Source: Frondihabitans sucicola (GTDB taxonomy: Bacteria > Actinomycetota > Actinomycetes > Actinomycetales > Microbacteriaceae). Taken from it: a DNA stretch of 64,000 nt. A program made the translations under genes and the position numbers. The notes beneath the pieces are model-generated. The model ran no database searches, had not been told where the DNA came from, and worked only from the letters and a program-made list of their open reading frames with translations. This document shows positions 20,345-30,780 of this stretch, piece by piece. The stretch spans positions 3,787,042 through 3,851,041 of the forward strand of contig NZ_AP027732.1 of the NCBI RefSeq assembly GCF_030296615.1. Reading direction: 5' to 3'. Every line of letters begins with the position of its first letter. Positions within the stretch are counted from its first letter, which is position 1.

Positions 20345-21707
20345 CTACTTGTTGACCGAGAAACCCTGCTGGGTTCCGTAGGTGACGAGATCCTTCTGCC
20401 AGGCGTCGAGGCCGTCCGAGAGGCTCGTCTTGTTCGCCAGCGCCTTGCCGACGGTCTCGTTGTAGCTCGAGTAGGCGTAGTCCATGTAGGGCAGCCACTG
20501 GAACTTGGTGTCGACCGTCGCGGAGATCGCGGCGAACTGCTTGTTGACCTGCTGACCGCCGTAGAACGCCGCCTTCTCATCGGTGAAGGCGCTGCTCTCG
20601 AGCGTCTTGGTCGAGGTCGGGAACAGGAACTGCTTGTTCGCGAACTGCAGCGTCGACTCGGTGTCGTTGTTGATGAACTTCGCGAACTCGTAGGCCGCGA
20701 TCGGGTTCTTCGACGTCTTCAGAACCGCGTCGCTCGACCCGCCCCAGTTGCCCGAGACTTTCGCCGACGTGGAGTACTGCGGCAGTGCGGCGGCATTCCA
20801 GAGACCGGAGGTCTTCGCCGCCGTGCCCTGCAGGAACGACGGACCCCACGCTGCGGTCAACCACCCGGCGTACTTGCCGTTGGCGAGTCCCTGGTACCAG
20901 TCGTCGGTGAAGTCCGGATCGGTCGAGATGCTGCCGTTGTCGATCAGCTTCTGCCAGTAGTCGGCGACTTTCTTCGCGTCGGCACTGTCGACCGCCACCT
21001 TCACGCCCTTGTCTCCGTCGTAGCCGAAGGGCTTGACGCCCGCCTGCCAGAGGAGACCGAGGAACTGACCGGCGTCGTTCGACGCCAGGTTGGACATGTA
21101 CGCGCCGGTCTTCGACTTGACGGTCGCCGCTTCGGTCGCGTACTCGTCCCACGTCGCCGGGGGCGTCGTGATGCCCGCCTTCTTGAGGATGTCGGTGCGG
21201 AACAGGTTGCCCATGGGCCCGGCGTCCTGCGGGATCGCCCAGACGTTGGAACCCTGTTTGACCTGGTTCCACACCCACGGCGTGTACTCGTCGCTCAGCT
21301 TGGACGCCCCGTACGGCGCGATGTTCAGGAGGCTGTCGGTCACCGTGAACGAGGGGATGTACTGGTACTCGATCTGCGCGACGTCCGGAGCCCCTTGCCG
21401 GCCTTCAGCGCCGTGCGGATCTTCTGGTAGTGCGGGGCCCCTGGCCGACGTTCTCGAGCTTGACCTTCACCTTCGGGTACTTCTTCTCGAAGAGGGCCAC
21501 CTCGTTCTTGATGTCGGGAACCCACGACCAGAAGGTCAGGGTCGTGGGTGTGTCCATCGCCTTGTCGATGTCGGCCTGGGAGACCGTCTTCGTCGTTCCG
21601 CCGGTACCGCCGGTGCCGCCGGAGGCGGAGCAGCCGGACAGGACCAGGGCCACAGCAAGGAGGCCGGTGCCCAGCGCCACTGCTGTTCTCGGTGCGTTCT
21701 TCCTCAT
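20345..21707 (-). pseudogene. sugar-binding lipoprotein, frame broken twice
   Basis: The solute-binding lipoprotein of the galactoside importer. The signal peptide ends in the lipobox LSGC, Cys26 if translation starts at ATG 21707, which has AAGGA eight bases upstream; the ATG at 21722 is less likely. Gly/Thr linker follows, then a CUT1 binding domain. Breaks near 21437 and 21392 each need one more G (runs of four on the minus strand) to give a single 454-residue protein containing the bridging stretch PHYQKIRTALKAGKG. So the gene is probably intact in the organism. First transport gene after the GH42 enzyme. Confidence 0.88.
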
Positions 21708-21756
21708 TGGATTTTCCTTCATGTTCGGGTTCGTCGATCGGCTGTGACGGACGAAC

Positions 21757-23976
21757 TCACCCGTCGACCAGGGCCAGGGAGGACCACGGTTCCAGGGAGA
21801 TCAGGGTGCCGGCGGGGTGCCGGACGGGGTCTAGGGAGGTCAGGTCGCTCACGTCGAGCGGCACCGTCACCTCGGACGGAAGGGCCGACCAGTTCTGCAC
21901 GAACCACGCCCGAGCGCCGCCGGGCAGCGAACCCGACGCGACCGTGACGGTCGCTCCGCGGGACCAGGCGCCGGCGATGGGCGACGGAACGGCGAAGCGC
22001 ACGATGTCGGCGGCGAGGTCGGCGTTCGGGACCGTGCCCACGTAGGTGATGCGGCCGGATCCTGCGCTGGCCGTGGTGATCGCGGGGAACCGCCCGAAGG
22101 CGGGGTGCTCGTACCGGGCCAGGACGTCGGCAGTCCCGGTGTCTCCGGTGTCGCCGACCCCTTCGGCCCCTCCGGCGTCACCGGTCCCTGCGGCCCCGAC
22201 GATCAGGCCGTCCGCCCAGTCGGTCGCGAGGGCCCCGGGGCTGAGGTCGAAGCCGTTCTCGGCCGTGAGCGCGAGGTCGGCGTCGAGGTTGGTGAACTCC
22301 TCGTACCAGACTCCCGCCGGAGCGTGCAGCTTGTCGGGGGCGACCGCCAGGCGGGCGCGGGCCTCCTCGTCGGCGTAGCCGGTCCGGATCCCGACGATCA
22401 GGTGGCCGCCGGCCTCGGCGTAGGCGGCCAGGAGGTCGAGCTCGGCGTCGGTCGCGATGTAGACCGCGGGAGCGATCAGCACCGGGAATCTTTCGGCGAG
22501 AGCCGCCGCGCCGAGGGCGGACGCCTGGTCGACGTGCAGGATCCTCGCCTGCGCGCCGGCTCCGACGACTCCGGCGTGGAACGCGTCGACGATGTGCTGG
22601 TAGCTGTCGCGGCGGCCGTTCTGACCGTCCGTGTTCAGCGGCGGTGTGAAATCGAAGGCGAATCGGCTCGAGGTCGACCATAGGATCGCCACGTCGGCGT
22701 CCGGCTCGTACCCGTCGAGTTCGGTGCCGATCTGCTTGAGCGCGGCTCCGATCTCGGCCACCTCCCGGTAGACACGGCCCGGCACCTGGCTGTGAGGCAG
22801 GACTCCGCCCCAGTACGTCTCGGTTCCGAAGTGCAGCGTGTGCCAGTGCCAGTACTCGATCTGGGCGGCGCCGCGCGCGATGAGCGCGAACGCCGACTGC
22901 ATCAGCTGACCGGGGTAGGGCGGATAGTTCTGGGTCGCGCCGCCGATCGACCAGGCGTTCGTCTCCGTGACGAGGAAGCGCTGCTGATTCGAGGAGAAGA
23001 GACGGTCGGCCTGACGGAAGAGACCCGCGACGCCCGTGGAGGTCCAGGGAGTCGGCACCTCCTTCACGTGATCCAGGGAGAGGTGGTCCTGCATGCCGTA
23101 GTAGGGGTTGCCCGCGGTAATGTCGAGGCGAGAGACGAGCTTCTCGTCGTCGAGCGCGGGTCGGGGATACGCGATGCAGGTCGTGACGAACTGGTCGGGC
23201 CTGCTGTACTCGCGGACGATGTCGGCCTGCCAGCCGATGAACTCCGTCGTGACCTGCGCCTGGAACTGGCGCCAGGCGAGGTCGTACTGCGGCTGGGCGT
23301 TCCCGTCCGGCGTCCAGAGCTCGGACCAGTCGGCGATGCGATGGGACCAGTAGACCAGCCCCCACTGCGCGTTGAGTTCCTCGACCGTGCCGTACTTCGC
23401 CTTCAGGTGCCGTACGAATCGTCGGAACGTCGACGGGTTGTGGAACAGCAGCATGCCCGGCTCGTTGTCGACCTGGAAGCCGATGACGGCAGGATGCTCG
23501 GCGTAACGGGCGATGATCGCGCGAATCACGCGCTCGGCGTGGAACAGGAACGCCGGGTGGCTGTAGTCGACCTCCTGACGAGCTCCCCACGGCGTCGGCT
23601 GCCCGGTCTTCACCTCCGCGGCGATCTCGGGATGGCTCTGCTGCAGCCACGGTGGGACCGCGTATGTCGGAGTGCCGAGGATGACCGAGATGCCGCGCGC
23701 GTGGGCGCCGTCGAGCACCGGGCGCAGCCACTCGAGATCGAACTCGCCGTCTCGGGGTTCCCAGGTCGACCACACCGACTCGCCGACTCGGATCACCGTG
23801 AAGCCGGCCTCGACCATCAGGTCGAGATCGACGTCGAGTCGATCGCTGAGTTGGTACTCGGCGTAGTACGCGGCACCGAAGAGCACCCGCGAGGGCGCTG
23901 TGGAGAATGCGGGCTCGGAGGAGGGGAGGGCGGAAGAGGTCGCTGCCGGAGGAGTGGCGGCGGGTTGCGTGGGCAT
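21757..23976 (-). CDS. GH42 beta-galactosidase
   Basis: A 739-residue GH42 enzyme hydrolysing terminal beta-galactosides. Acid/base Glu172 sits in QVDNEPGML and the nucleophile Glu338 in LVTETNAWS. The N-terminal 27 residues are Ala/Pro/Ser-rich without a signal peptide, so the enzyme is cytosolic. A Gly-Asp-Thr-rich insert near residues 600-620 is unusual. Start ATG 23976 is chosen for a GGAG site ten bases upstream. LacI-type operator repeats lie just upstream. It shares little sequence with the second GH42 of the same locus, so the two probably split linkages or chain lengths. Confidence 0.94.
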   Translation of the reverse strand: MPTQPAATPPAATSSALPSSEPAFSTAPSRVLFGAAYYAEYQLSDRLDVDLDLMVEAGFTVIRVGESVWSTWEPRDGEFDLEWLRPVLDGAHARGISVILGTPTYAVPPWLQQSHPEIAAEVKTGQPTPWGARQEVDYSHPAFLFHAERVIRAIIARYAEHPAVIGFQVDNEPGMLLFHNPSTFRRFVRHLKAKYGTVEELNAQWGLVYWSHRIADWSELWTPDGNAQPQYDLAWRQFQAQVTTEFIGWQADIVREYSRPDQFVTTCIAYPRPALDDEKLVSRLDITAGNPYYGMQDHLSLDHVKEVPTPWTSTGVAGLFRQADRLFSSNQQRFLVTETNAWSIGGATQNYPPYPGQLMQSAFALIARGAAQIEYWHWHTLHFGTETYWGGVLPHSQVPGRVYREVAEIGAALKQIGTELDGYEPDADVAILWSTSSRFAFDFTPPLNTDGQNGRRDSYQHIVDAFHAGVVGAGAQARILHVDQASALGAAALAERFPVLIAPAVYIATDAELDLLAAYAEAGGHLIVGIRTGYADEEARARLAVAPDKLHAPAGVWYEEFTNLDADLALTAENGFDLSPGALATDWADGLIVGAAGTGDAGGAEGVGDTGDTGTADVLARYEHPAFGRFPAITTASAGSGRITYVGTVPNADLAADIVRFAVPSPIAGAWSRGATVTVASGSLPGGARAWFVQNWSALPSEVTVPLDVSDLTSLDPVRHPAGTLISLEPWSSLALVDG

Positions 23977-24002
23977 CGTGCGGGAACTCCATCGTTCGAC
24001 CG

Positions 24003-24085
24003 TGTTAGCGGTAACATCTGTGTCGAGATGGACCATAGCCCGTTTTTGTTACCGGTCACAAGAGGCGATGCCGAACTGTTACCGG
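24003..24085 (-). promoter_or_regulatory. cluster of LacI-type operators
   Basis: Three related sites lie between the LacI stop and the GH42 start: TGTTAGCGGTAACA (24003-24016), TTGTTACCGGTCACAA (24046-24061) and the half-site TGTTACCGG (24077-24085). All fit the consensus TGTTACCGGTAACA typical of LacI-family operators. They probably let the adjacent LacI protein repress the beta-galactoside operon. Confidence 0.72.
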
Positions 24086-24104
24086 AGGCGAGCGCTCGGG
24101 TGCG

Positions 24105-25193
24105 TCAGCGCAGGGGTGGAGCCGTCGAGGCTCGCACGACCAGTTGCGGGCTGAACTGATACGGCAGCTTCGACGCCTGGGCGGTGGGACCCTCGATCAG
24201 TTCGAGGATCTGGAGGAAGGAGAGGCGCCCCTGGAGGTCGAAGTCGAGGCTGACCGTGGTGAGCGGCGGCTGGAAGTACGGCGCCTCGGGGATGTCGTCG
24301 AAGCCGACGACGCTCATGTCGCGGGGAATGGACAGCCCCCGCTCGGTGAGCGCGCGCATCGCCCCCAGCGCCATCTGATCGTTGGCGACGACGAGGGCCG
24401 TGGCCCCCTGATCGAGCGGCAGGTCGAGAGCCGCTCGATAACCGGATTCGGGCGACCAGTCGCCGAACCGCGTTGCGACCTCCCGGAGCCCGCGTGCCAC
24501 CGTGGCGACGTCGAAGGCCAAGCGGCGGTTTCGCGCCGAGATCCACGCCTCCGGGCCCGCGATCTGAAGCAGCCGGACGTGCCCGAGGTCGGCGAGGTGA
24601 TCGACCAGCATCCGGACGCCCTGACCGTTCCTGGTCACCTCGTGCTCGCCGATGCTGTCGTCGTCTTCTCCGGCGATGAACCACGGCACGGAGAAGCCCG
24701 CCCCGGAGAAGGCCTCGATCACCCCGTCCGTGGAGGCGAAGGCGATGATCCCGGCGAGGTCGCTCGAATCGGCGATCCGGAGAGCGCGCTGGATGTCGCT
24801 CTCGTTCAGGGGATCGAAGCTCACGATGTCGAGGAGGTACCCCGCCTCACGGGCGCCGCGGCTCGCGCCCTGCAGGATCTTGCCCGGGCCGACCTGCTCG
24901 ATCTCGTGCGTGAGCGCTCCGATGCGGTGCGACCGTGAGGTGGCGAGAGAGCGCGCCGTGAGGTTGGGACGGTAGTCGAGCTCGCGAAGAGCCCGCTCGA
25001 CCCGGTCTCGCGTCTCGGGCCGGATGCCCTGGTAGCCCTTCAAGAACCGGCTCACGGTCTGATGCGACACGCGCGCCACCTTGGCGACGTCGTAGATCGT
25101 CGCGGCACGCCGAAGCGGCGAAGCGGAAAACCTCGGCTGGGTGCCGGCAGACGGTTCGGGTTCGGTCGTCGCCGGAGAGGTGCCGTCGTCCAT
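24105..25193 (-). CDS. LacI-family transcriptional regulator
   Basis: A 362-residue LacI/GalR regulator. A 30-residue flexible N-terminus precedes the helix-turn-helix [22 protein letters not shown] (about 32-53, given here in part), the hinge helix is [12 protein letters not shown], and the periplasmic-binding-like domain ends with [17 protein letters not shown]. It is encoded directly upstream and in the same direction as the GH42/ABC operon, with operators in between. The inducer is probably a galactoside or galactose, by context. Confidence 0.94.
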   Translation of the reverse strand: MDDGTSPATTEPEPSAGTQPRFSASPLRRAATIYDVAKVARVSHQTVSRFLKGYQGIRPETRDRVERALRELDYRPNLTARSLATSRSHRIGALTHEIEQVGPGKILQGASRGAREAGYLLDIVSFDPLNESDIQRALRIADSSDLAGIIAFASTDGVIEAFSGAGFSVPWFIAGEDDDSIGEHEVTRNGQGVRMLVDHLADLGHVRLLQIAGPEAWISARNRRLAFDVATVARGLREVATRFGDWSPESGYRAALDLPLDQGATALVVANDQMALGAMRALTERGLSIPRDMSVVGFDDIPEAPYFQPPLTTVSLDFDLQGRLSFLQILELIEGPTAQASKLPYQFSPQLVVRASTAPPLR

Positions 25194-25215
25194 GGCCTCT
25201 CCGTTCTGTGTCCTG

Positions 25216-25249
25216 GTCAGGTTATCGGCCGGACCCGGTCACACCTGAC
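25216..25249. promoter_or_regulatory. inverted repeat upstream of lacI-type gene
   Basis: GTCAGGT (25216-25222) and ACCTGAC (25243-25249) are perfect inverted copies around a G/C-rich centre that can pair further. It lies between the sedolisin stop and the regulator start. It could end sedolisin transcription or be an operator; I cannot decide. Confidence 0.35.
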
Positions 25250-25282
25250 AGCCGCCGCTGGACGAATGCCGCACGGCACCGC

Positions 25283-26855
25283 TCACCCGCGCAGGGCTGC
25301 CAGGAGCGACGTGCCGTTCGGCGAGCCGAGACCGGTGCAGGCGTCCCATCCGGGGCCCGCCCGAAAGGCGCCGTTGTCGCCGGAGGTGATGTCGCGAAAC
25401 GCCGACCCGAGGGGTAGAGCCTCGGCCCGAGGAGTCCGACCGGGGCTCCCAGCGACTGCGACAGGCGTGCTGCGAGTGCGGCCCACAGGGGTGCGACCGC
25501 GCTCGTTCCGCCGATGACGGAACGCTTGCCGTCGACGAGTACCTCGTAGCCGGTCGCAGGATCCGCGTTGCCGGCCACGTCGGGAACGCCTCGGCCGCTC
25601 TGCTCGCCCGTCGGCGGAACCCCGGCCGACGTCTGCCAGGTCGGGGCCGCGAACGTGTCGCTGATCCCGCCGCCGGTGGCGCCGCGCCCCGCTCCGTTGT
25701 TCCAGACCGTCTCGCTCGAGATGGCTCCGGCGGTCGCCTGAATGCTCGTGCCGCCGCAGGCGAGCAGGTGCGGACTCGAGGCAGGGAAGTCGACGTGCTG
25801 TTTTCCGTCGGTCGCACCGTCGGTGCTGCCGTTGTCGCCCGAGGCCGCCGTGACGGTGACCCCGAGGGCCGCGGCGTCGACGAGGGCGTCGTCGAGGGCC
25901 GCCCGCGCCTGAGTCGTCCACTGGTCTTCGCTCTGACCCCAGCTGATGCTCATCGCGGTGGGGGTCGGCGTCGCGTGCGCCGCCGCGGCGATCGCATCGA
26001 CGAACCCGGCGTCGGTGTTCGGGGCGAAGTAGACGACGATGTCGGCCTTCGGGGCGAGAGCGCCGATGACCTCGATGTCGAGGAGGACCTCGCCGTCGGC
26101 GCCGGACGGGTCGCCACCCGGCTGGTTGGCCGCCCCGTCGACCCCGACCGCGGTGACGCTCGGTGACCCCACGCCCAGCGGGCCGAAGTAGGCGTCGAGG
26201 TCGCTCTGGGCGAAACCGCCGCCGAGCTCGATGACGGCGACCGTCTGACCGGTGCCGTCCGTGCCCGCGGGGAACTCGTAGAGCTGCCCGAGCGCGACGG
26301 GGGTGAAGCTCACCGTGGTCGCCTCGGCCGGGGCGATGCGGAACTGCGCCCGAGCCTGGGGGCGGTCGTCGAGCCCGAGAACGGCGGTGACGACACCGTC
26401 GAGCGCCCGCGGAATGCTGAGGCCACCCGAGCGCTGCCGGTGCTCGACGCGCGATCCGGCGACGCCCGCGGGCGCCGGAGCCTCGCTGGACACCGCCTCG
26501 AGTTCGGTGCCGAAGACAGCGCCGACGACGCCGGCCGCGCCGGAGACCCGGACCCGGCGCGTCGCCGCGTCGCTCTCGACGATCGTCAGGCCGGCTCCCT
26601 CCAGCGTCTTCGTGACGAGGGCGATGTCTTCGGGGTCGGCGCCGTGGTCTCGGACGTACGCGGCGGCATCGACGGCGCCGGCGGTGACCGCGTCGAGATC
26701 GACGGGATTCTTGCGACGGAGGACGACCGTGGCCTCGATCGCCTGGTCGCTCGAGAGGGCGTCGCCGCCGGCTGGACCCCGGGCGCAGCGGGGCGTTCGC
26801 TGCCCGCCAGAGGGACGAGGTCGAGGTTGTCGTGGGGCTGGGTGGGATCGCTCAT
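25283..26855 (-). pseudogene. sedolisin (S53) protease, frame broken twice
   Basis: A serine-carboxyl peptidase of family S53. The pro-domain is found after the first break (LDAVTAGAVDAAAYVRDHG), the mature domain has Glu and Asp in GEVLLDIEV, oxyanion Asp in SISWGQSEDQW and the nucleophile Ser in GGTSAVAPLWA. Breaks near 26784 and 25408 each need one more G/C and together give 524 residues. Start ATG 26855 gives no signal peptide, in contrast to the second S53 protease in this window; export may be non-classical, or the enzyme stays inside. It diverges from a DUF805 gene. Confidence 0.85.
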
Positions 26856-26981
26856 GGCACCGGTGTACTCCGCGCCACCGACATCCCGGGCGAAGTCACC
26901 GCTTTCCCCTAGGCTCGGACCGATCACAGGGACGTGGGCCACTCGGGCGTAGCGTCCTCCATCACCGTCAAGGAGTAACCG

Positions 26982-27488
26982 ATGTCATCCTTTCCTCCCC
27001 CGCCCGCCTACCAGGAGCAACCGACGCAGCCCGCCGGAGAACCTCCGATCTGGGCCCCGTGGTACGGCATTTCGTTCGGCGGGGCACTCCGCCGATTCTT
27101 CAAGAAATACGCCGACTTCTCCGGTCGCGCGAGCCGCAGCGAGTACTGGTGGGTCGCCCTCGCCTACGGCATCCTCTCCGTCGTCCTGAACATCATCTCG
27201 TCGGTCTCCGGTGGCTATGGCTCCGTCATGGCGACGCAGTCGGGGAGCGTCTCGTCCACGTCGCCGAGCGCCGGCGCGGTCGTCGTCGGCATCATCTCCA
27301 TCATCATCGGTCTGGCGATCATCGTTCCCGGCCTTGCCGTCACCTGGCGTCGCCTTCACGACGCGAACCTCGCGGGGCCGTTCTTCTTCCTGATCTTCAT
27401 CCCGATCGTCGGCTGGATCATCGTCCTGATCATGACGATCCTCGGGTCGAACCCGGCCGGCCAGCGCTTCGACCGTCCGCGCGCCTGA
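26982..27488 (+). CDS. DUF805 membrane protein
   Basis: A 168-residue DUF805 protein with a Pro/Gln-rich cytoplasmic N-terminus of about 30 residues, then FFKKYADFSGRASRSEYWWV, the family hallmark, and three to four membrane helices. WRRLHDANLAGPFF is the second conserved stretch. Start ATG 26982 has AAGGAG nine bases upstream. Function of DUF805 is not established. A G/C-rich hairpin follows the stop. Confidence 0.92.
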   Translation: MSSFPPPPAYQEQPTQPAGEPPIWAPWYGISFGGALRRFFKKYADFSGRASRSEYWWVALAYGILSVVLNIISSVSGGYGSVMATQSGSVSSTSPSAGAVVVGIISIIIGLAIIVPGLAVTWRRLHDANLAGPFFFLIFIPIVGWIIVLIMTILGSNPAGQRFDRPRA

Positions 27489-27515
27489 CCGCTCGTCGAC
27501 ACCCGCACCACCACA

Positions 27516-27544
27516 GCGGCGCGGACCCTCAGGGTCCGCGCCGC
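27516..27544 (+). terminator. hairpin terminator of DUF805 gene
   Basis: Perfect 13-bp arms GCGGCGCGGACCC / GGGTCCGCGCCGC with a 3-nt loop, followed by TTCTC, a weak T tail. Confidence 0.75.
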
Positions 27545-27901
27545 TTCTCGCATACCTGATCCGATTACGCGAGTTACTCTCGTTTTACTCCTCCGCGAGG
27601 TCGGAGGAACGGGTCGGAGACGAACATGCCCCCGATCTCTCCGGGCACGTGGCCGGGGAGAGGATCGGGGGCATGTCGACGCCGAGAGGATTCTCATCAC
27701 TCGCCACTCGGATCAGGAGAAGGACGGTCGATTCGTCCTCATCGACGCAGAACGCCCGGTAACCAGCCGAGACGCACCTTCACAGTAGCGAAGAAAATCC
27801 CGGGCGCAGAGGATTCTTCCCGCCGGACGCCGATCGATCGTGCCGGAACGCGTGCTCGGAGGTCAGCGGGGCCGGAGCCGCGACCTGCGATAGTGGACGC
27901 C
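27545..27901. other. non-coding stretch with long inverted repeat
   Basis: About 357 bases without a convincing gene. It contains an inverted repeat at 27624-27676: arms beginning ACATGCCCCCGAT pair with ATCGGGGGCATGT and extend inward with small bulges to a GCACGTGG loop. The element lies between two co-directional genes. The rest shows nothing recognisable; an in-frame extension of the next gene runs through it but has no start support. Confidence 0.5.
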
Positions 27902-28105
27902 GTGAACTTCCTGATCGTCGCTCTGCTCGTGGCCGCCGTGATCCTGCTGATCGTGGTGCAGGGCGTCGCACGCCACCGTCGCCTCTCGAAGCGCGAGGCG
28001 TCGGGCCAGACGACCCTTCCGAAGTCCACCTGGATCGTGTTCGGAGCGGCCTGCGCGTTCTTCCTCTTCGCCGTCTTCGTCCTGCCGCACCTGCTTCGCC
28101 CATGA
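27902..28105 (+). CDS. small two-helix membrane protein
   Basis: A 67-residue protein with two membrane helices (about residues 3-20 and 45-62) separated by a basic loop ARHRRLSKREASGQ. GTG 27902 is preferred because it places the first helix at the N-terminus; GTG 27893 adds three residues. The stop overlaps the ATG of the next gene (ATGA), so the two are translationally coupled. No family recognised. Confidence 0.72.
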   Translation: MNFLIVALLVAAVILLIVVQGVARHRRLSKREASGQTTLPKSTWIVFGAACAFFLFAVFVLPHLLRP

Positions 28106-28859
28106 CGCCGACCGAGAGCCACACGGCTCGCTGGCGCGAGCTCACCGTCGGCCTGCTGCTGCCCGACGTCGCCTTCGGCGCCGCGGTCGACATCGAGGGG
28201 CTGCTGGTCGAACCGGAACTCCACTTCGCCGCGACCCCCGTCTCGAGTCGCCTCCTGCTGATGCCCCGCGCCGGAACGTTCTCGCGCCTCCTGCTCGAAT
28301 GGGAGAACCTCCCCGAGATCGGCGTCTTCACGGCGAGCACGATCACCGTCGCACCCCTGCTGCCCGATCAGATCGCGCGGCTCGAGACCTGGATGCGCGA
28401 CGTGGCGGTCGTCTGCCACGCCAACCGCGACCGGATCCGCGAGGCCTCCGAGCGCGCCGTCCGAGACGCCGCGGCCGGTCTCGACACCAGCCTTCCGCCC
28501 AACGAGGCGGCGCGCGCCCACGTCGTGTCCGCCCACGTCGGCACCAGTGTCGTCGGCCCGCAGCCGGGCTCGACGTTCGGAGTCGTCGACGTGGTCGGGG
28601 TGGTCGACTCCCCCGACGAGATGTGGTTCGTCGAGCACGAGACGGGCTCCTGCTCGGGCGTCGGATCACGCGCCACCGCGGCGACGAGGCCGCGCTCACC
28701 CAGCTGGTTCCCGTCGCCGACGGCGTCGGCCGGGCCGAACTGGCCGCGTGGTACGACCAGCACATCGCCCGCGAGGTGCTGTTCGACGACGTCTGGCAGG
28801 TGTACGTGCACCTCATCGCCGGTCTCGACGCCCCGGCGAGCATTCAGTACTTCGGTTAG
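28102..28859 (+). pseudogene. conserved hypothetical protein, one frameshift
   Basis: A soluble-looking protein of about 252 residues once a break near 28658 is corrected (GGG read where GGGG would keep the frame). It has alternating beta strands and helices, with DVVGVVDSPDEMWFVEHETGS before the break and AELAAWYDQHIAREVLFDDVW after it. No domain is recognised. Coupling to the upstream two-helix protein suggests a membrane-linked pair. It ends before a perfect 24-bp inverted repeat. Confidence 0.6.
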
Positions 28860-28917
28860 CGGCGGCCGACCCTCCGGCAACGCGTGCGGCCTGGGCGACC
28901 GGCCCGCCAGGGCCGCG

Positions 28918-28982
28918 GCACCGAGATCGCCGTTCGGCCCGCCCTCCGCGAAGGAGGACGGGCCGAACGGCGATCTCGGTGC
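28918..28982. terminator. perfect 24-bp inverted repeat between convergent genes
   Basis: Arms 28918-28941 and 28959-28982 are perfectly complementary; CCTCC/GGAGG pairs further inside around a GCGAA loop. It lies between the plus-strand hypothetical gene and the minus-strand membrane protein. No T tail. Confidence 0.68.
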
Positions 28983-28985
28983 GGG

Positions 28986-30592
28986 TCAGACGCTTTCGAG
29001 CCCGAAGCGGTCGATCTTCCGGTGGTAGCCGAGGCCGGCCAGACCGCCGACGAGGGCACCGCCCAGCGACAGGACTACGATCAGCCCCTCCGAGACGAGC
29101 GCTTCGACGCTTGTGAAATCGCTCAGCTTCAGACCGGCGCCGCTGCCCTGGAACACGGTCGCGGTGTGGTTCTGACTGGCGACGACGACGATCACGACCG
29201 CCGCGATGATCGACATGACGAGACCCCAGAGCCAGACCGCGAGGCCCTGCTTGAGCCCGGAGAACCGGGCCATCCGAGCCGCGACGAAACCGCCGACGAA
29301 GTACGACAGGAACAGGATCACGAGGAACACCACGAGCGCCGTGATCTGCAGCGTCTTGGTGTCGAACACCGAGCCGAGGAAGTGACCTTGGTGCTGGTTC
29401 CGTCCAGGACGGACGACTGCGCGAGTCCCGAGGCGACGGCGATGCCGCCGGCGATGACGTAGAGGAGCCCGGCGAGCCCGACGGCGGCGAGCCAGCCGAA
29501 GAAGCCCGACCCGAAGTTGATCCCGGCGAACTCCTGCTTCTGCCGGAAGGCCATCTCGTCGCGGAACGAGCGGCGCTGCGCGAGCTCCTCCGGCGTGAAG
29601 CCGTCGTCCCCGCCCGCGATCCCGTCCGTGAAGCCGAGGCTCTCGGCCGGAGAAGCCCCGAGATTCGTGAGCGGCGTCGTGCTGGTGATCGGCGTGGTGG
29701 CCGAGGTCGGCATCGCCTGGGTGGGCGGGGCGTACGGAGTCGGGGTCGCGCCGGTGACCGGCGGAGCGAATTCCGTGGGTGACGCGGGAGCGGGCGGCGG
29801 TGTCCAGGCGGACGTCGAGCGGCCTGCCGGGCCCTGAGTGATGCGGGTGTCGTCCAGGTCTCCCGTCTCGGAAGAAGTCGCGGCGGGCATCCGCTCGGTC
29901 GCAGGATCCAGGGGCTCACCCGCGCGGGCGGCCTCGGCTGCGCGCAGGGCGCTGTCGTCGTGGAGGGCCCCGGTCGACGCGGCCGCGGTCGCAGACCCGG
30001 CCGTCGTCGAGGGCTGGGAGAGAGGCGGCACGCCACTCGTCGCCGCGCCGTCCTGGCTGGCGTCGGGGGCAGCAGGCGACCCAGCGGCAGCGGGCTCGGC
30101 GGCAGCAGGCCCAGCGGCAGTCGGCTCGGCGGCAGCTGCGGGCTCAGTCGCAGCGGACTCGCGAGGGCTCGCCGGCGCGTCCGAGGAGGTCGGCCTGACG
30201 CTGGCACTCCACGCGGGAGCGGGGGACGAAGCCGCGGGAGCCTCGGTTCCGAGCGGTTCCTCGGCAGCGCCGGCCGGAGCATCCTGCGCGCCCTCGGTGG
30301 TCGACTCCCGGAACGTCTCCGTGGCCGCAGGCTCCGTGACGTCGGGCGTGGCGTCGACCGGCTCCGAATCGCCGAAGTCGGGCGGTGTCTCGCCCGTGCG
30401 ATCGCTGCCGGCGGGCGACTCCTCGCCCTCGGAAGCCGTCGGCTCGCCGAACTCCGGCGCCTCACGAACGGCGTCTTCGGCCCCGGGATCGGCCGCTGAC
30501 CCGGAGTCGTCGACGCCGCGGCCTCGGGCCGCCTCATCGATGCCGGGGTCGTTCGGCGACACGGGGTGTGCGGGCGTGTTCGGGTCCGTCAT
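28986..30592 (-). pseudogene. membrane protein with long disordered N-terminus, one frameshift
   Basis: The first roughly 340 residues are acidic and low-complexity, rich in Ala, Pro, Ser, Thr and Glu, including repeats of AAAEPTAAGPAAAEPAAA type. A conserved segment follows (EEMAFRQKQEFAG-like: RDEMAFRQKQEFAGINFGSG), then about four membrane helices, with GGFVAARMARFSGLKQGLAVW between the second and third. A break near 29384 (GG read where GGG fits) splits the helices; corrected length is 535 residues. The helical part resembles small YrzE/TIGR04086-like membrane proteins, weakly. Function unknown. Confidence 0.68.
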
Positions 30593-30780
30593 GATGGCTC
30601 CTCGTGATCGGTCTTCACGCGGACAGTACCCCCACAGGGGGCCGGAACCCGGCTCCCCCGCCGCCCGGTGACGAGCCCGTACCGCGACCCTCCGAAAACC
30701 ACCGACGTCGCACGGACGTCACACGCGGCGTCGGCCACTAGCGTGGAGACACCGATCGACGACGACGAGCATGAGGTTCC

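Noticed and set aside
22792-24159. 455-codon plus-strand ORF
   Set aside because: Antisense to GH42 and the operator region; no domain, no ribosome binding site.
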